Shown here piece by piece: positions 12,364 to 23,892 of a DNA stretch of 64,000 nt; positions within the stretch are counted from its first letter, which is position 1, and every line of letters begins with the position of its first letter. Location of the stretch: the NCBI RefSeq assembly GCF_018812025.1, contig NC_063066.1, forward strand, positions 5,588,382 to 5,652,381, read 5' to 3'. Both the position numbers and the translations under genes were made by a program. The notes below the pieces were generated by a model. That model saw only the letters and a list, made by a program, of their open reading frames with translations. It was not told the origin of the DNA and ran no database searches. Source of the stretch: Megalobrama amblycephala. Its lineage: Eukaryota; Chordata; Actinopteri; Cypriniformes; Xenocyprididae.

Positions 12364-12950
12364 GTGAGCAAGACTAGCCATGTTCTTCATTTTTGATGAT
12401 AGCTAAACCCAGATGTACCATCACTTGTAAAAATTTCCTGACATGTGAAATGTGATGATTATTAAAATGCACTCTATACAAACTTCTCTTCAGCACTATG
12501 TGATCATCATGTATTGTTTTGCACAGTAATGTTTTACGCTTTTAATTAAACCCAACTTAATGGTTCTCTCAGATGCTTAACTCTCAGTAGGACTTCTAAG
12601 TTTTATTTCATCCTCTTTTTCCGAGGCCTTGAGGCTTACACCATGCCTGGGGTCGGAGGGGGAGCAATGGAAAGAATGTTATCTCCTGGCTGACTGAGAG
12701 GCTACGTCTGTTTTTTTTAAGAGCTTTGTGGCACAAAGCACGTTCATAAAGCTTTGTGGCACATACTCCTTCTGTCTGGCACACTACATGTGTTTACCAT
12801 GCAAAAAAACAACATTAAAAACAGAGAAATACACTATATGTGAATTTGAACAATGAACTTAATGTACTGAGATATTCAACAAATTGTTTCGAGGTAATTT
12901 TGCTTTTTTTTTTCAATCCGCTTCATCACAAAATACAAATAAAAAATAAA

Positions 12951-14696
12951 GCTGCAAGCAGCGATGAAAGGGCCCTCGCACCCGTGCCACCACCACCCGG
13001 TGATTATAACTACATTTTGGTGTGTGGATGTCTTCAGGCCAGGGCACTTATCAAACGTGAAGTTTGAGGCAGATTGGACATTGTATACTTGCATTACAGC
13101 TTTCGATAATAGCATGCTTTAGCACTCAGTTAAAGATGCAATATGTAAGAATATTGCAGTAAAATATCCAAAAACCACTAGGCCAGTGTTCACTTGAGTA
13201 CTTACAACATCCCAAATGTTTGCAACTATTTGTAAATCGTGAGAAAACTGCGCAGAGTAACATTATAACATCATTTTCAACACTCAAATGTATCTAATAT
13301 GATAAACAGAGCTGCGTTACCTCATACTCACGACTGGAAAAGCGAAAACGGTGCCAGCGAACTGTGTCATAATAAAAGTTCCGCTGCTCGTGAGGCGTGT
13401 GTTGTGCAATCGCTCCAGCAGCCTCGTTCAGCTCCACAACACTCGCTCCTGCTCTGCTTCATACTACAGTAACGTTAATAATCGCATCCATGAACATGAT
13501 TTCTTCCCGAGTCCTATACCAATTCTTTTGCACCGTCCGTTGAGGTGAAGACCACATGTCCCAAAATTCCGCTCTCAAACTTGGTGTCATCAAGCTACGC
13601 CTTTGTTTTGAATAGTCCTCTAGCGACCTTTAGCGGACAGAAAATATTACATATTGCACCTTTAAGTGTTGCAAGCATGTTTTAGAATGTTTCTAGCATG
13701 TTTAGTACTCAATTGCATATTTTAGCATGTTGCTAGTAGTGCATCACAGTGTTAAACGTCACTTCCCATTGCCAGTGAGTATGAAAACATATGAAGTTTG
13801 GGGCAGTTTGGACATTGTATGCCTGAGTTACAACAACTTCCTGTTTCATGGCGAAACATCAGACTTTGTCAGGCCTCCACGGACATGTCCTTTAGCAAAA
13901 ACTCAAGATCTTCGCACTTTAACATCGCTAAGACTTTAAGATTAGACTGACCAAATATAATGTTGAATTTCAATAAGCAGTTAATCACAGTGTAAAACAT
14001 GTAATTTCCTGTTGCCCACAGGTGGCGCTATGACTGTAACTGAATATTGGCATGTAGATGTCTTCAGGCCAGGACTCTTATCAAACATGTGAAGTTTGGG
14101 GCAGATCGACATTGTATGCCTGAACAACAACAACCTCCTGTTTCATGGCGAAACATTGATCTTTGGCCGCCACGGACACGCCCTTCAGTGAAAACTCAAG
14201 ATCTTCATGATTTAACGTCGCAAAGGCCATTAGATTGGACTGACCAAATATGATGTTGATCTGATTAAAGCTTTAGGAGGAGTTTGATAAAGTATAACAT
14301 CTGGAAATGGCAAAAAAAATTACACAATTTTACAGAGAAAATTCAAAATATCTCACTTCCTGTTGGGTTTACAGATTTTGTACCCAGGGGCTTTTTTATA
14401 GGTATTGGGCTGTTACATCTGTCTACCAAATTTCATACTTATACGTGAAACGTAGCGCAAAAGGCGCTTAATTTAAATTTTGTAGGTGGCGCTATTGAGC
14501 CATTTTGCCACACCTAATTCTGAGACCCATATCAGACATAAATTTTCACCATTTCTGACACGTGTGCAAAGTTGCGTGAGTTTTCGAGCATGTTTAGGCC
14601 CTCAAAAATACGATTTATTTGGGAGAAGAAGAAGAATTGACCAAACAATTACAATAGGGTCCTCACACATCAGTGCTCGGGCCCTAAATATTATTT
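12951..14696. mobile_element. Fish GCTGCAAGCAGCGATG / GGGCCCT repeat element
   Basis: It starts GCTGCAAGCAGCGATGAAAG and ends CAGTGCTCGGGCCCTAAATA. The body contains the words GGTGGCGCTATGACTGTAAC and CTTCCTGTTTCATGGCGAAA, each more than once, showing internal duplication. It is interrupted at 13130-13665. Its class is uncertain; a widely dispersed fish repeat. Confidence 0.75.
13130..13665. mobile_element. Nested TTAA MITE with AAAGRTGCAATATGTAA ends
   Basis: TTAAAGATGCAATATGTAA at the left is mirrored by TTACATATTGCACCTTTAA at the right, with TTAA on both sides. It sits inside the 12951-14696 repeat, so it inserted later. Confidence 0.85.
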
Positions 14697-14901
14697 TCCA
14701 AAGAGGGTTTCAAAACAATTCAGACTTCATGCCATGTATAAGAGGTGTGTCCTGATGGAGTGCTAAAGAAAAAAGGCTTGATTTATTGTTTTCCCTTAAA
14801 ACCCTGACCTCATACGTGTGATAAGCCTGTTAACTTTGGCAAATCCTATGGTAAATCCAAACAAACTGTTTTATGTGATTGCAGTGTTTTTGTTCCTGTA
14901 G

Positions 14902-14976
14902 ATAACTGGAGACCTGACCTACCAGACGACTCACTTTATTATTGTCACCGCTAAGCCGCCGAGACCCTGCAGCTGA
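14902..14976 (+). other. Unassigned exon-like segment B
   Basis: It is preceded by a T-rich tract and CCTGTAG. A phase-0 frame starts ITGDLTYQTTHF and continues to a TGA at 14974-14976. It can be joined in frame to segment A. Another frame from 14956 is open with ETLQLTVNGKFVMT, which may reflect a frameshift. Product unknown; possibly a gene relic. Confidence 0.2.
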
Positions 14977-15781
14977 CTGTCAATGGAAAGTTTGTCATGA
15001 CGCACACTTCTCAGCAACAACTGCTCTATCGTTTTTATGACAGATTAGAAACCTTACTATAAATAGACAAAAAGGAAAGTCTCAAATTACTCAGATGATC
15101 CAAAGTCGATGTATCATATATTAGCGCTAAGTATACCAAACAAGAGGCCAAAAATAGCTGTATCTCTCTCTGACACTCTACTGTATACCATATATAGAGC
15201 AATGAATGTGATCAGCTCAGACGTGCCGGTTTATATTTTGTCCACTGAACATTTAACAATATTTTATGTTATGATAGGCAGTGACAGATTGGTAGAAAGG
15301 TTTAAATACCCATCTGTCTCTCTTTGTAAATTTACACTTATTTATCATTAAAATGACATTGGTGATGAAACCACAACTGGCAGCCAGTATAAACCTTGTT
15401 ATGTTTACATTCAGCATGTGCATCCACATACCTCAACACAGACTATGGATCACTGCTGTTTTGACAGATTCTCTAAACAGAATTCCTCTAAAGCAAAAAG
15501 TAAAATACAGTACTATTTAATATTCACCCTGTCGACCCGTGAGCCTCACATTTTTACTTCTCAGTTTAACCTGCAGCATAATATGGTCAATTTAATGTCA
15601 GACTTCATTTTAGTTTTTTGGAGACAGATGACCAATATTATGCTTAGAGAACAAAACGTCCAATAAATTTGCTTCATTTTAATGTTTTTATTCCAGCTGG
15701 CAATAGCAGACAGTAACTATATCTGTCTGTAAGGCCTATAGCCTGTAATTAAGCCTAAGACTTAAAGATTTTCAAAACATT
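14977..15781. other. Intergenic, no feature recognised
   Basis: AT-rich sequence without clear inverted ends. ORFs at 15109-15351 and 15418-15666 have no recognisable motifs. Confidence 0.35.
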
Positions 15782-16115
15782 CATGAAAAAATACTATAGT
15801 AATTTATAGTAAATACTATAGTGTTTTTGAACCATACTATAGTAAATTGTAGTATACTGTATGTATTATAGTATTTACAACACTTTGTTAATGAATGCTA
15901 CAGCATACTGTAGTATTAACTATAGTGAACTGTAATAAATACTGTAGTAGTAGCAGTAAACTGTAGTGTATAGTAGTATAATATACCCTATAAATGTAGA
16001 AAACTTTGGTTATATTACTATAGTTGTTATTTTACCACAACAAATTAATTCAAGTACTTTACTATAATATGGTTCAAAAACACATACTATAAATTACTAT
16101 AGTATTTTTTCATGA
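15782..16115. mobile_element. Palindromic MITE built of ACTATAGT words
   Basis: TCATGAAAAAATACTATAGT at the left is mirrored by ACTATAGTATTTTTTCATGA. The interior is dense in TACTATAG/CTGTAGTA words. No coding capacity. Confidence 0.85.
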
Positions 16116-16323
16116 CAGACACTTAACTTTACAAATTGTTATAATAACTTTCTGATGCATGGTGTGTTTATAATTTACAAATTTATGTGTCGGCTATTTG
16201 TATACTTTTGTATTTAAGTCTAAATGATGGTGCAACACAAGGGCATTTGGATTAACAATATTTAATATTCATAATAAAACTGGTTATTGTCAATTTGTTT
16301 TTAATAATCAACATAATTATAAG

Positions 16324-16562
16324 CAGTGTTGCCAACTGCTTTCAATTGAAAGTAGCTAAAACTGGTAGCTAAATGTCACTAGATGACATCATAATGGCAA
16401 ATTCATCGATCTATATAAATATAGATCAGTGGGCAAAATAAGAAACTAGATAAGGTTTGTCCAAGAAGTTGCTAGATTTGTCCCTAAACTTTTGAAAAAA
16501 GTCTCAAAAGGGGCGGGGAAGTCACTAAATCTAGTGACAAAATAGCTAAATTGGCAACACTG
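16324..16562. mobile_element. Short element with AGTGTTGCCAA ends
   Basis: CAGTGTTGCCAACTG at the left and TTGGCAACACTGA at the right are inverted. The 239-bp body contains TAGCTAAA words. Confidence 0.7.
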
Positions 16563-16672
16563 ATTCTAAGGCTTAATTGAACTTTATAGGGAATTATTAT
16601 TGTATTGAACAAAAACAAAACCTTGAAACAGAAGTAGCGATAGTCATTTCTTCCCTATGTAGGCCTACATCA

Positions 16673-16861
16673 AGGGTTGCGAGGTTTTCACAACAAAACC
16701 CACCCAATTGCTACTCAAAATTAGCCCAAAACTAGCCCAATCTTGTTTCAGGGTAAAATCGCATTCCGTGGGGTAAAATCCGCATTTGTGGCGTGGTGCA
16801 TTTCAGGGGCTAAATATCATGTTACTTGGGGTCGCTTCAACCCACGGACTTGGCAACACTG
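16673..16861. mobile_element. Short GGGTTGCSAGGTTTTCACAA element
   Basis: It shares GAGGTTTTCACAA, AAAACCCACCCAATTGCT and ACTTGGCAACACTGC with 53231-53449, which identifies a dispersed family. Confidence 0.7.
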
Positions 16862-17878
16862 CCTATATCTGAGTGAAATGGCTTCTTGAACAAAAAAAAA
16901 ATAGTCTTGTTCGAGATGCATCGGCGCTGCGCAGTATGACATCAAAGTACCGCGAGAGCAATTATGCTTTTGAATCGCTGAACAGTGCGATGCAATATCT
17001 TCAATTGTTGCGTATACCGAGATGCAGCGGTAACCAGCGCAGGACAATTTTCTGGACTCTCTAGATCAAGAATTATCAAAAAAAACTTGAACTTTACCCT
17101 TTGGGTCGCTATAACAGGGTCATTTAGAAAATGGGTGTGGCTAAATATACCCAAAAGCCTATAAATCCTAAAAGAAAACTTCTCGGAATTTAGGAAGCAC
17201 ATGCAGCATATGACTCTAAATAAGCATGCCAACTTTTATGGAGATCGGACCATTGGTGGCGTTATAATTGTTAAAAAGCTTTTAAAAATGTATGTTTTTA
17301 ATGGTTTTGGCTGAAAAAATATATATCTCTGGGTGTGGTTGACTTTTTTTCAAGGGAGTTAGACTCCTGAAACCTTGCCGAGTCCATCGATACCAGACTT
17401 GCCAGGTTTTGGCTTATGATTTGTGCAATGTTGTGATTTAGCGCTTTAAAAACTTTTGCGAAAATCTTCGAAACCGTTAGTCCGATCGAGACGAAACCAC
17501 CGTAGGAAACATGAAACCTAAGTTGGTTTAGAAAATGTAAATGCCCAAAGGTCAAAATTTTGCTAGGAAGTGGCAAAAAAATCCAATCAAAGTCTCTCGT
17601 AGGTAATTTTTTATGCTCTCATTCTCATATATATAAATGTCTATAACTTCAAAACAAAATGAGATATTTTCACCAAAATTAACACGCATATGTATGGACA
17701 CCAAAAAAAACCTTGGTGGAGATCGGGCAATAGTTGGCGCTCTAACTGTCAAAAAACCCTTAAAAACCAAGTTTTTCCTTACTAAATTGCCTGTATTAGC
17801 TTTAAATGGTATTTCTATCTATGTGCTTACATACTATAATACAAAATATAATACCTTTTTACGCATGTGCTTAAAGGC
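16862..17878. repeat. Repeat-like intergenic DNA
   Basis: Two similar halves contain the words GGAGATCGGACCATTGGTGGCG and GGAGATCGGGCAATAGTTGGCG (near 17240 and 17720), suggesting an old internally duplicated repeat. ORFs here are on alternating strands and unrecognised. Confidence 0.45.
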
Positions 17879-18722
17879 CTTAAAGGATTAGTCCACTTTT
17901 AAATAAAATTTTCCTGATAATTAACTCACCCCCATGTCATCCAAGATGTTCATGTCTTTCTTTCTTCAGTCGAAAAGAAATGAAGGTTTTTGAGGAAAAC
18001 ATTCCAGGATTTTTCTCCTTATAGTGGACTTCAATGCCGTCCAAACAGTTGAAGGTCAAAATTAGTTTCATTGCAGCTTCAAAGGGCTTTAAATGATCCC
18101 AGACGAGAAACAAGGGTCTTATCTAGAGAAACCATCACTCATTTTCTAAAAAATTTAAATTTTATACATTTTAACCATAAATGCTCATCTTGAACTAGCT
18201 TTCTTCTTCTCTATTTGAATTCCAGCAGTGTAGACACTGCTAAGTGTATTACTGCCCTCCTCAGGTCAAAGTTTGAACTAAATTGTCATATACAATATGC
18301 TAGTGCAAGTATATAACAATTAGTCAAACTTTGACCTGTGGAGGGCAGTAATACACTTAGCAGTGTCTACACTGCTGGAATTCAAATAGAGAAGAAGAAG
18401 AGAGCTAGTTCAAGATGAGCATTTATGGTTAAAACGTATAATACTTTTTAATTTTTTTTTAGAAAATGAGTGATGGTTTCACTAGATAAGACCCTTATTT
18501 CTCGTGTAGAATGCTTTGAAGCTGCACTGAAACTGTAATTTTGACCTTCAACCATTTGGTGTCCATTGAAGTCCACTATAAGGAGAATAATCCTGGAATG
18601 TTTTCATCAAAAACTTTCATTTCTTTTCGACTGAAGAAAGAAGGACATGAACATCTTGGATGACATGGGGGTGAGTAAATTATCAGGAAAATTTTATGTA
18701 AAATTTAACTTATCCTTTAAAG
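17879..18722. mobile_element. Long palindromic MITE with TTAAAGGATTAGTCC ends
   Basis: TTAAAGGATTAGTCCACTTT at the left pairs with ACTTATCCTTTAA at the right. The arms pair through nearly their full length around a centre near 18295, including AGTGTATTACTGCCCTCC against GGAGGGCAGTAATACACT. Upstream of ccdc69. Confidence 0.9.
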
Positions 18723-18757
18723 AGCTTGGACCCCGATGATTGCTGCTTGCCTTGCAG

Positions 18758-18758
<1 letters not shown>

Positions 18759-18805
<47 letters not shown>

Positions 18806-18844
18806 GTGTGTGTGTGTGATTTATCAGTGTACATTTAAAAAAAA

Positions 18845-18897
<53 letters not shown>

Positions 18898-18917
18898 TTG
18901 TACACTGATAAATCATT
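18759..18917. repeat. TA/TG microsatellite with hairpin ends
   Basis: Two (TA)n runs (about 18761-18804 and 18851-18880), a short (TG)n and a poly-T. ATTTATCAGTGTACA near 18820 is mirrored by TGTACACTGATAAAT near 18899, so the whole block can fold on itself. The ORF across it is an artefact. Confidence 0.85.
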
Positions 18918-19018
18918 AATAATAAATACTACAATATTCTATTTTTTTAAAAGGTAGTCAATTTTGATTTCATAGTGACTTTAAGATATTTTTTTCTAAG
19001 CCATTTGCACTTTTGCAC

Positions 19019-19282
19019 TAGATTCGAGGAAGCTGCGGTGTAGCCTACATCACTTTACGCAGCAGTGCACGGATTCACCAATTTCCCGCTTGTCTCGGTG
19101 CAAATTGTTCATGTAAATGCAGCCTGCGTTTCTGGAACGCAGCCCTGACCCTCCAGTCCCCGCCCCTCTGCCCCAGTCTCAGTCAGCCTATTCGAGCGGA
19201 TCAATGAGAGCTCATATTTGAACTGCTGCACACAGTCACAAAGCTACTGTCGAAGATAGAGTGGAAAATACAGCAGAGGAGT
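19019..19282 (+). promoter_or_regulatory. ccdc69: Probable ccdc69 promoter and 5' UTR
   Basis: This stretch is clearly richer in G, C and CpG than its surroundings and ends at the ccdc69 start codon. A GC box (CCCCGCCCC) lies near 19158-19166. No TATA box stands at a convincing distance. The transcription start is not determined. No start-context conflict is seen at ATGGGT. Confidence 0.55.
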
Positions 19283-22200
19283 ATGGGTTGTCACAACAGC
19301 AAAATTTGTGGCCAGGTCCCCCGAAAAAAGGTAGGTGGTTTTAAAACTTTTTTAGTATGTTCATAAATAATGCAATGAGACCCGCAGCAACGTTAGAGAT
19401 GTTGCAAATACAGCACGTGTAAATGTATCTGTATTATGGGAGCCTGTCTTGTTTTGTTCTCTCAAATCACTTGTTACTTCCTCCCTAATGCGTTAGTCGA
19501 TGCGAAAGCTCCCATGTTAGTTTGTCGACTTGTGAAAGTTTTAATTAGAAACAGATGACGGATTCAGCACATGAGATCTACTGTTGTTTAAAATGTGCTG
19601 CTGACATCCGTTATGACTAATTTAAGGTGTGTTATCCTGTATTTTAAATGTGATAACTTTGCTCCGTTTTAAATTGTTCCGCATTTCGATCAATGACAAA
19701 TCAGGATGTAAGAGGTGATTAAAAAAGTGACATCTTTGAAACATTTATTTGCCAAGTTTTTAGGCATGAACTGTTAGTTTCATATATTGTTTTGAAAACC
19801 TTTTTATCATTATAATGATTAATGTTTTTAATGAATATACTTGGGTACGCAGCTTAGTCACTATTTCTTAAACAGTTTTTATGTTTTAATGTTTTAAAAT
19901 ATTACTTTTTTATTCCAAACTATAATTTTCTAGAATTTCAGCATTTTAAAATGCATTTAAGAAAATGCATATACAGCAGGTTATTTGAATGAATGTTTTT
20001 GCATGCATTAAAACAAATAAAGTTCCTTTTCATTGGCCCATTTATAATAGAAGTACCTCATTTACTCTTTAAAATTGACGTTTGCAAATGCAAATGCCTG
20101 GGGCCTTGAAACATACAAGGGAAATCTGGCTTTGATAGCGACAGGGTCAAGCTTTCATTAGCCCAGATTGCTGAAGGATTTAGATTCACTGGGCTCGGAT
20201 GTGACATACACCGGGTCCCAAATTTCTCACTGCAAGTTTTAATGTGACCTATAAACAGACCGAGTTTTTTGGTCCTGTTAATCACATAGCCATGTGTCAG
20301 TATACTTGACATGGACAACTGGAGAAGTGTGAAAAGTCTCTGAAGACTAAACAGAGAAAGCCTTACACTCGCTATTACAGCCTCTATTGGAGTTGCATCA
20401 AAAGCACATAACCACATGACTGTGAAGTGCAATAAAGCCGAGGGTTCATTAAAGTTCCAGAACATTTGGTTCCCTGCCACAGAGAGCCAGCAAATGCATA
20501 ATAGTGTTGTTGTGGATTAAACTGAATTATGAGATTGCTTTTTCATTTAAACAGTCTCACATGGCAGTGAGAATCTCACTTGTTATTAACCAGGATGATT
20601 TGACTCTTATTTTTCTTGATTGAGAGTGTCGGCTTCCAGCTGACGAATAGCTAGTATTATTTTATCATATGGAGCACAAGTTTAGCAGAATGTTGATGCT
20701 GCTTTTTCAATACATTAAAAGAGAAAGTTCAAGCCCCCAAAAATGAAAAGCAACAAGATTATAAATATTGGTTCAAAGTCATACTGAAGTTATGTGACTT
20801 GCTTTGTATGAGTTAAAAGTGAAATTTTAAGTTACAGCTCTCAGATCTTATTTGTGTTTATAAAAATTGTTTTGTGTGAAACGCTCCAGAAACAGTGTTG
20901 AGAAACACTTCTCTAACCTGAAGTAAACTGGGGATTTTGCTCTCAGCGGAGAGACATTTTGCACTTTTGAGGCTGCGTATGCAGGCTATATCTCAGCAGA
21001 CATTTGACATGTAAGCTTCAAAACGTTAAATCACCTGTGAACAGTGCCGGCTTTGAGCGCCATCTTCAAACATTCACACTGGAATGTAGAGCTGCACAAT
21101 TCTGAATAGACATCTGAACAAAATAACATGTCATTTACTAGAGGTTCTGACAAAATGTTCATTATTGTAGTCTTTTTTTTTTTTTTTTTTTTAAATGTAA
21201 TTATTTAAAAAAAAATGAATGAATGATTCAATGACTCCCTCATAAAGACTTCATGGCTGTGTCTGAAATCGCCCCTATACCCTCATTCACTGTTCCCTAC
21301 ATTAGTCCACTAATATAGTTGACTCAAAGGAGTGAATGGAAACGAGTGATTTGGACACTGAGTGTGCCGGAAGGGCTGTCGCTTTTGCATAGTTTGTGCT
21401 TTCAGTTTAATTTGAGTCTTCGCAAACTGGCAGCTCCAGTAGTAAGATGAAAAGGTTTATGTTGAACTCTGTCATGGAAATTATGTATAAACCCTAATTA
21501 AACAATTCAATTAAAAAGCAATTTATACCTGTATGATATTACACTATAGCCACATTGGACCAGCTGCGGGCGCCATTTTATGTTCAGACGCGGGAATTCT
21601 TTCGGTGTGCAACTCTTACAGTGAATTAATTATTCTCTAGCCGTTGAGCATACATCGGTACACTAGTTATTGGGGTGCATTTTTTTTCAATGTCCACTAT
21701 GGTGGTGGACACCACTACAAATGGCTGTCCCCTAAAAATAACCCCTATTTAATTGTAAAGGGGGCGATTTTGGACACAGCCGTTATGACTGTTCAAAAAC
21801 ACTGATTCGTACAGTCTCTTGAATGAATGATTCAATGACAAATGCATGAAGTCACTTGTCGCCACCTACCTGCGTAACAATGTAATTGATGCATTCTTTT
21901 TTTTAAGTTTTAAGTTTCTTTCAAAAGCTTATTTACTCTATCTCTGCCTTAGACATCAGTGTTTATATCTGAACTATAAGCTTTTATCCCAATACTTCTG
22001 TGATAATTTTAATTTTTTTAATTGGTATATCTTTTAACGATTAATTGTGCAGCTCTATTAGAATGGCACGTTCTTTACTCCCTGATAGTGTACATATGAA
22101 AGTGTTCTTCTTCAGTGCTTTTTAAATGTGTAGAGCCTAAGGGCATGCTAATAAACCAAACAATAAGCGTGTTAATGTTTTCATCAAAAATAGAGCCATC

Positions 22201-23854
22201 CATTTGAGAAGTTACTTTGTGTTGTCTTGTGCTTTAGCTTAGTATTCATTTTGGATGTACACTACCATTACACTACTACTGAATGTTTACTACCATTCAA
22301 AAGTTTTGGTTCAATAAGAGATATATGAAATAAATTATTATTCAGCAAGGATGCATGCATTAATGATTAAGTTGATCAAAAGTGACTGTAAAGACATTTA
22401 TAATGTTAAAGTTTTCCATTTCGAATAGCAGCACAACCATTTTCAACATGGATAATAATTTCTTGAGCATCAAATCAGCATATTAGAATGATTTCTGAAG
22501 GGTCATGTGACACTGAAGACTGGAGTAATGATGCTGAAAATTCAGGAATAAATTATATTTTTAAAATATATTCAAATAAAACACTTTTTTTTTTTTTTTA
22601 ATTGTAATAATATTTCACAATGTTACTATTTTTACTGTATTTTTGAACAGTAGTGAATGTGTAGTATTTGAATAGACCATCATATTTTTTCATCTGTCAT
22701 GGTTCTTATTAATATGAACAGTGTAGAATAAGCAGTGGCTTCATATAAATTTGTAAAATTGTTTATTGCTTAGCAAAAAGTAAATGAGAGATCACTTGTC
22801 CTACTTATTGAGAAAGTGTACTGAACTACTGCAAGTGATTTGTCGATGATGTCATGGTTGTGCAATCTCGAGTGCATATCTCGCCCGTAATGTAAGACTT
22901 CTTTGGAATGCAACATAGCAATTCATAAGACACTTGTGAAATGTTAAAGAATTGCACATGTTGATCCAACTTGTCAGCTAGTTTTTGAATGATTAATCCT
23001 GTGTTTGCTGCGTTTAGCTTCAATGCAATAAATAAAACTTTTTTTTTATCTTCATTCAGAAAAAAAATAAAGCACAAGAAGGTGAGAAGCATATAAAGGA
23101 CATCAAACTTCAAGATGCAAGTGGTAAGTGCTTTCTCCCAATAATGTCATGTGAACATGTGCATGATGGATGTGCCACGGTTATTATCTATTGATGTGTG
23201 CTTTTCATGCGTATGATTGAGTGCCTTTTGAATGTCCCATGATCCCATTGTGAAGTGTGTTGTTCTTGGCAGAGCACAGGCTTTGGTCGTGCTGATGTTA
23301 GGTTGCAGGGACCTGTTAATATTATTGTGTTGCTGGCCGTAGGCAATCCTGGCTTGCGCTCATGGAGATATTGTTTCAGATGTACCATTGAGTAGGGCTG
23401 CTCGATTATGGCAAAAATCATGATTATTTTGGTCAATATTGAGATCATGATTATTGGGTGATATGATCAGAATCTTATTTCATGATGCATGTCATTTTGA
23501 AATTTCACAATTATGGATACTTCAGCAGAAACGAATTCTAGCTTAACTAATGTAAGTTAAGGTCCTCAAAACAGTCACAGAAGACAAGTAAACAGTCAGC
23601 AATACAATAAGAACAAAGAAACAAATTACAAACAAAACAGTGCTTTAGGTTTTTCAGGAAGATGCACTAACAGTGGTATTCAGATAGCCAACAAAAGAAA
23701 CTGAATTAAGTAATCAAATGTAAAATAACACTGCTGTACAAGGTTCATTGAAAAATAAGGTTTATAAAAGTGTAAAAAAAACATAATGGAGAAGTTTTAT
23801 TAAGTGTTAACAATGGGATTATGTGGTTTTTATAATCAATTAACGCTGCTTTTG

Positions 23855-23892
<38 letters not shown>

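Noticed and set aside
18726..18908. ORF rich in Tyr-Ile
   Set aside because: It is translation of a TA microsatellite and poly-T.
20058..20480. Minus-strand ORF of 140 codons in ccdc69 intron 1
   Set aside because: No domain, no splice partners, and opposite strand within an intron. Noted only as a candidate conserved stretch.
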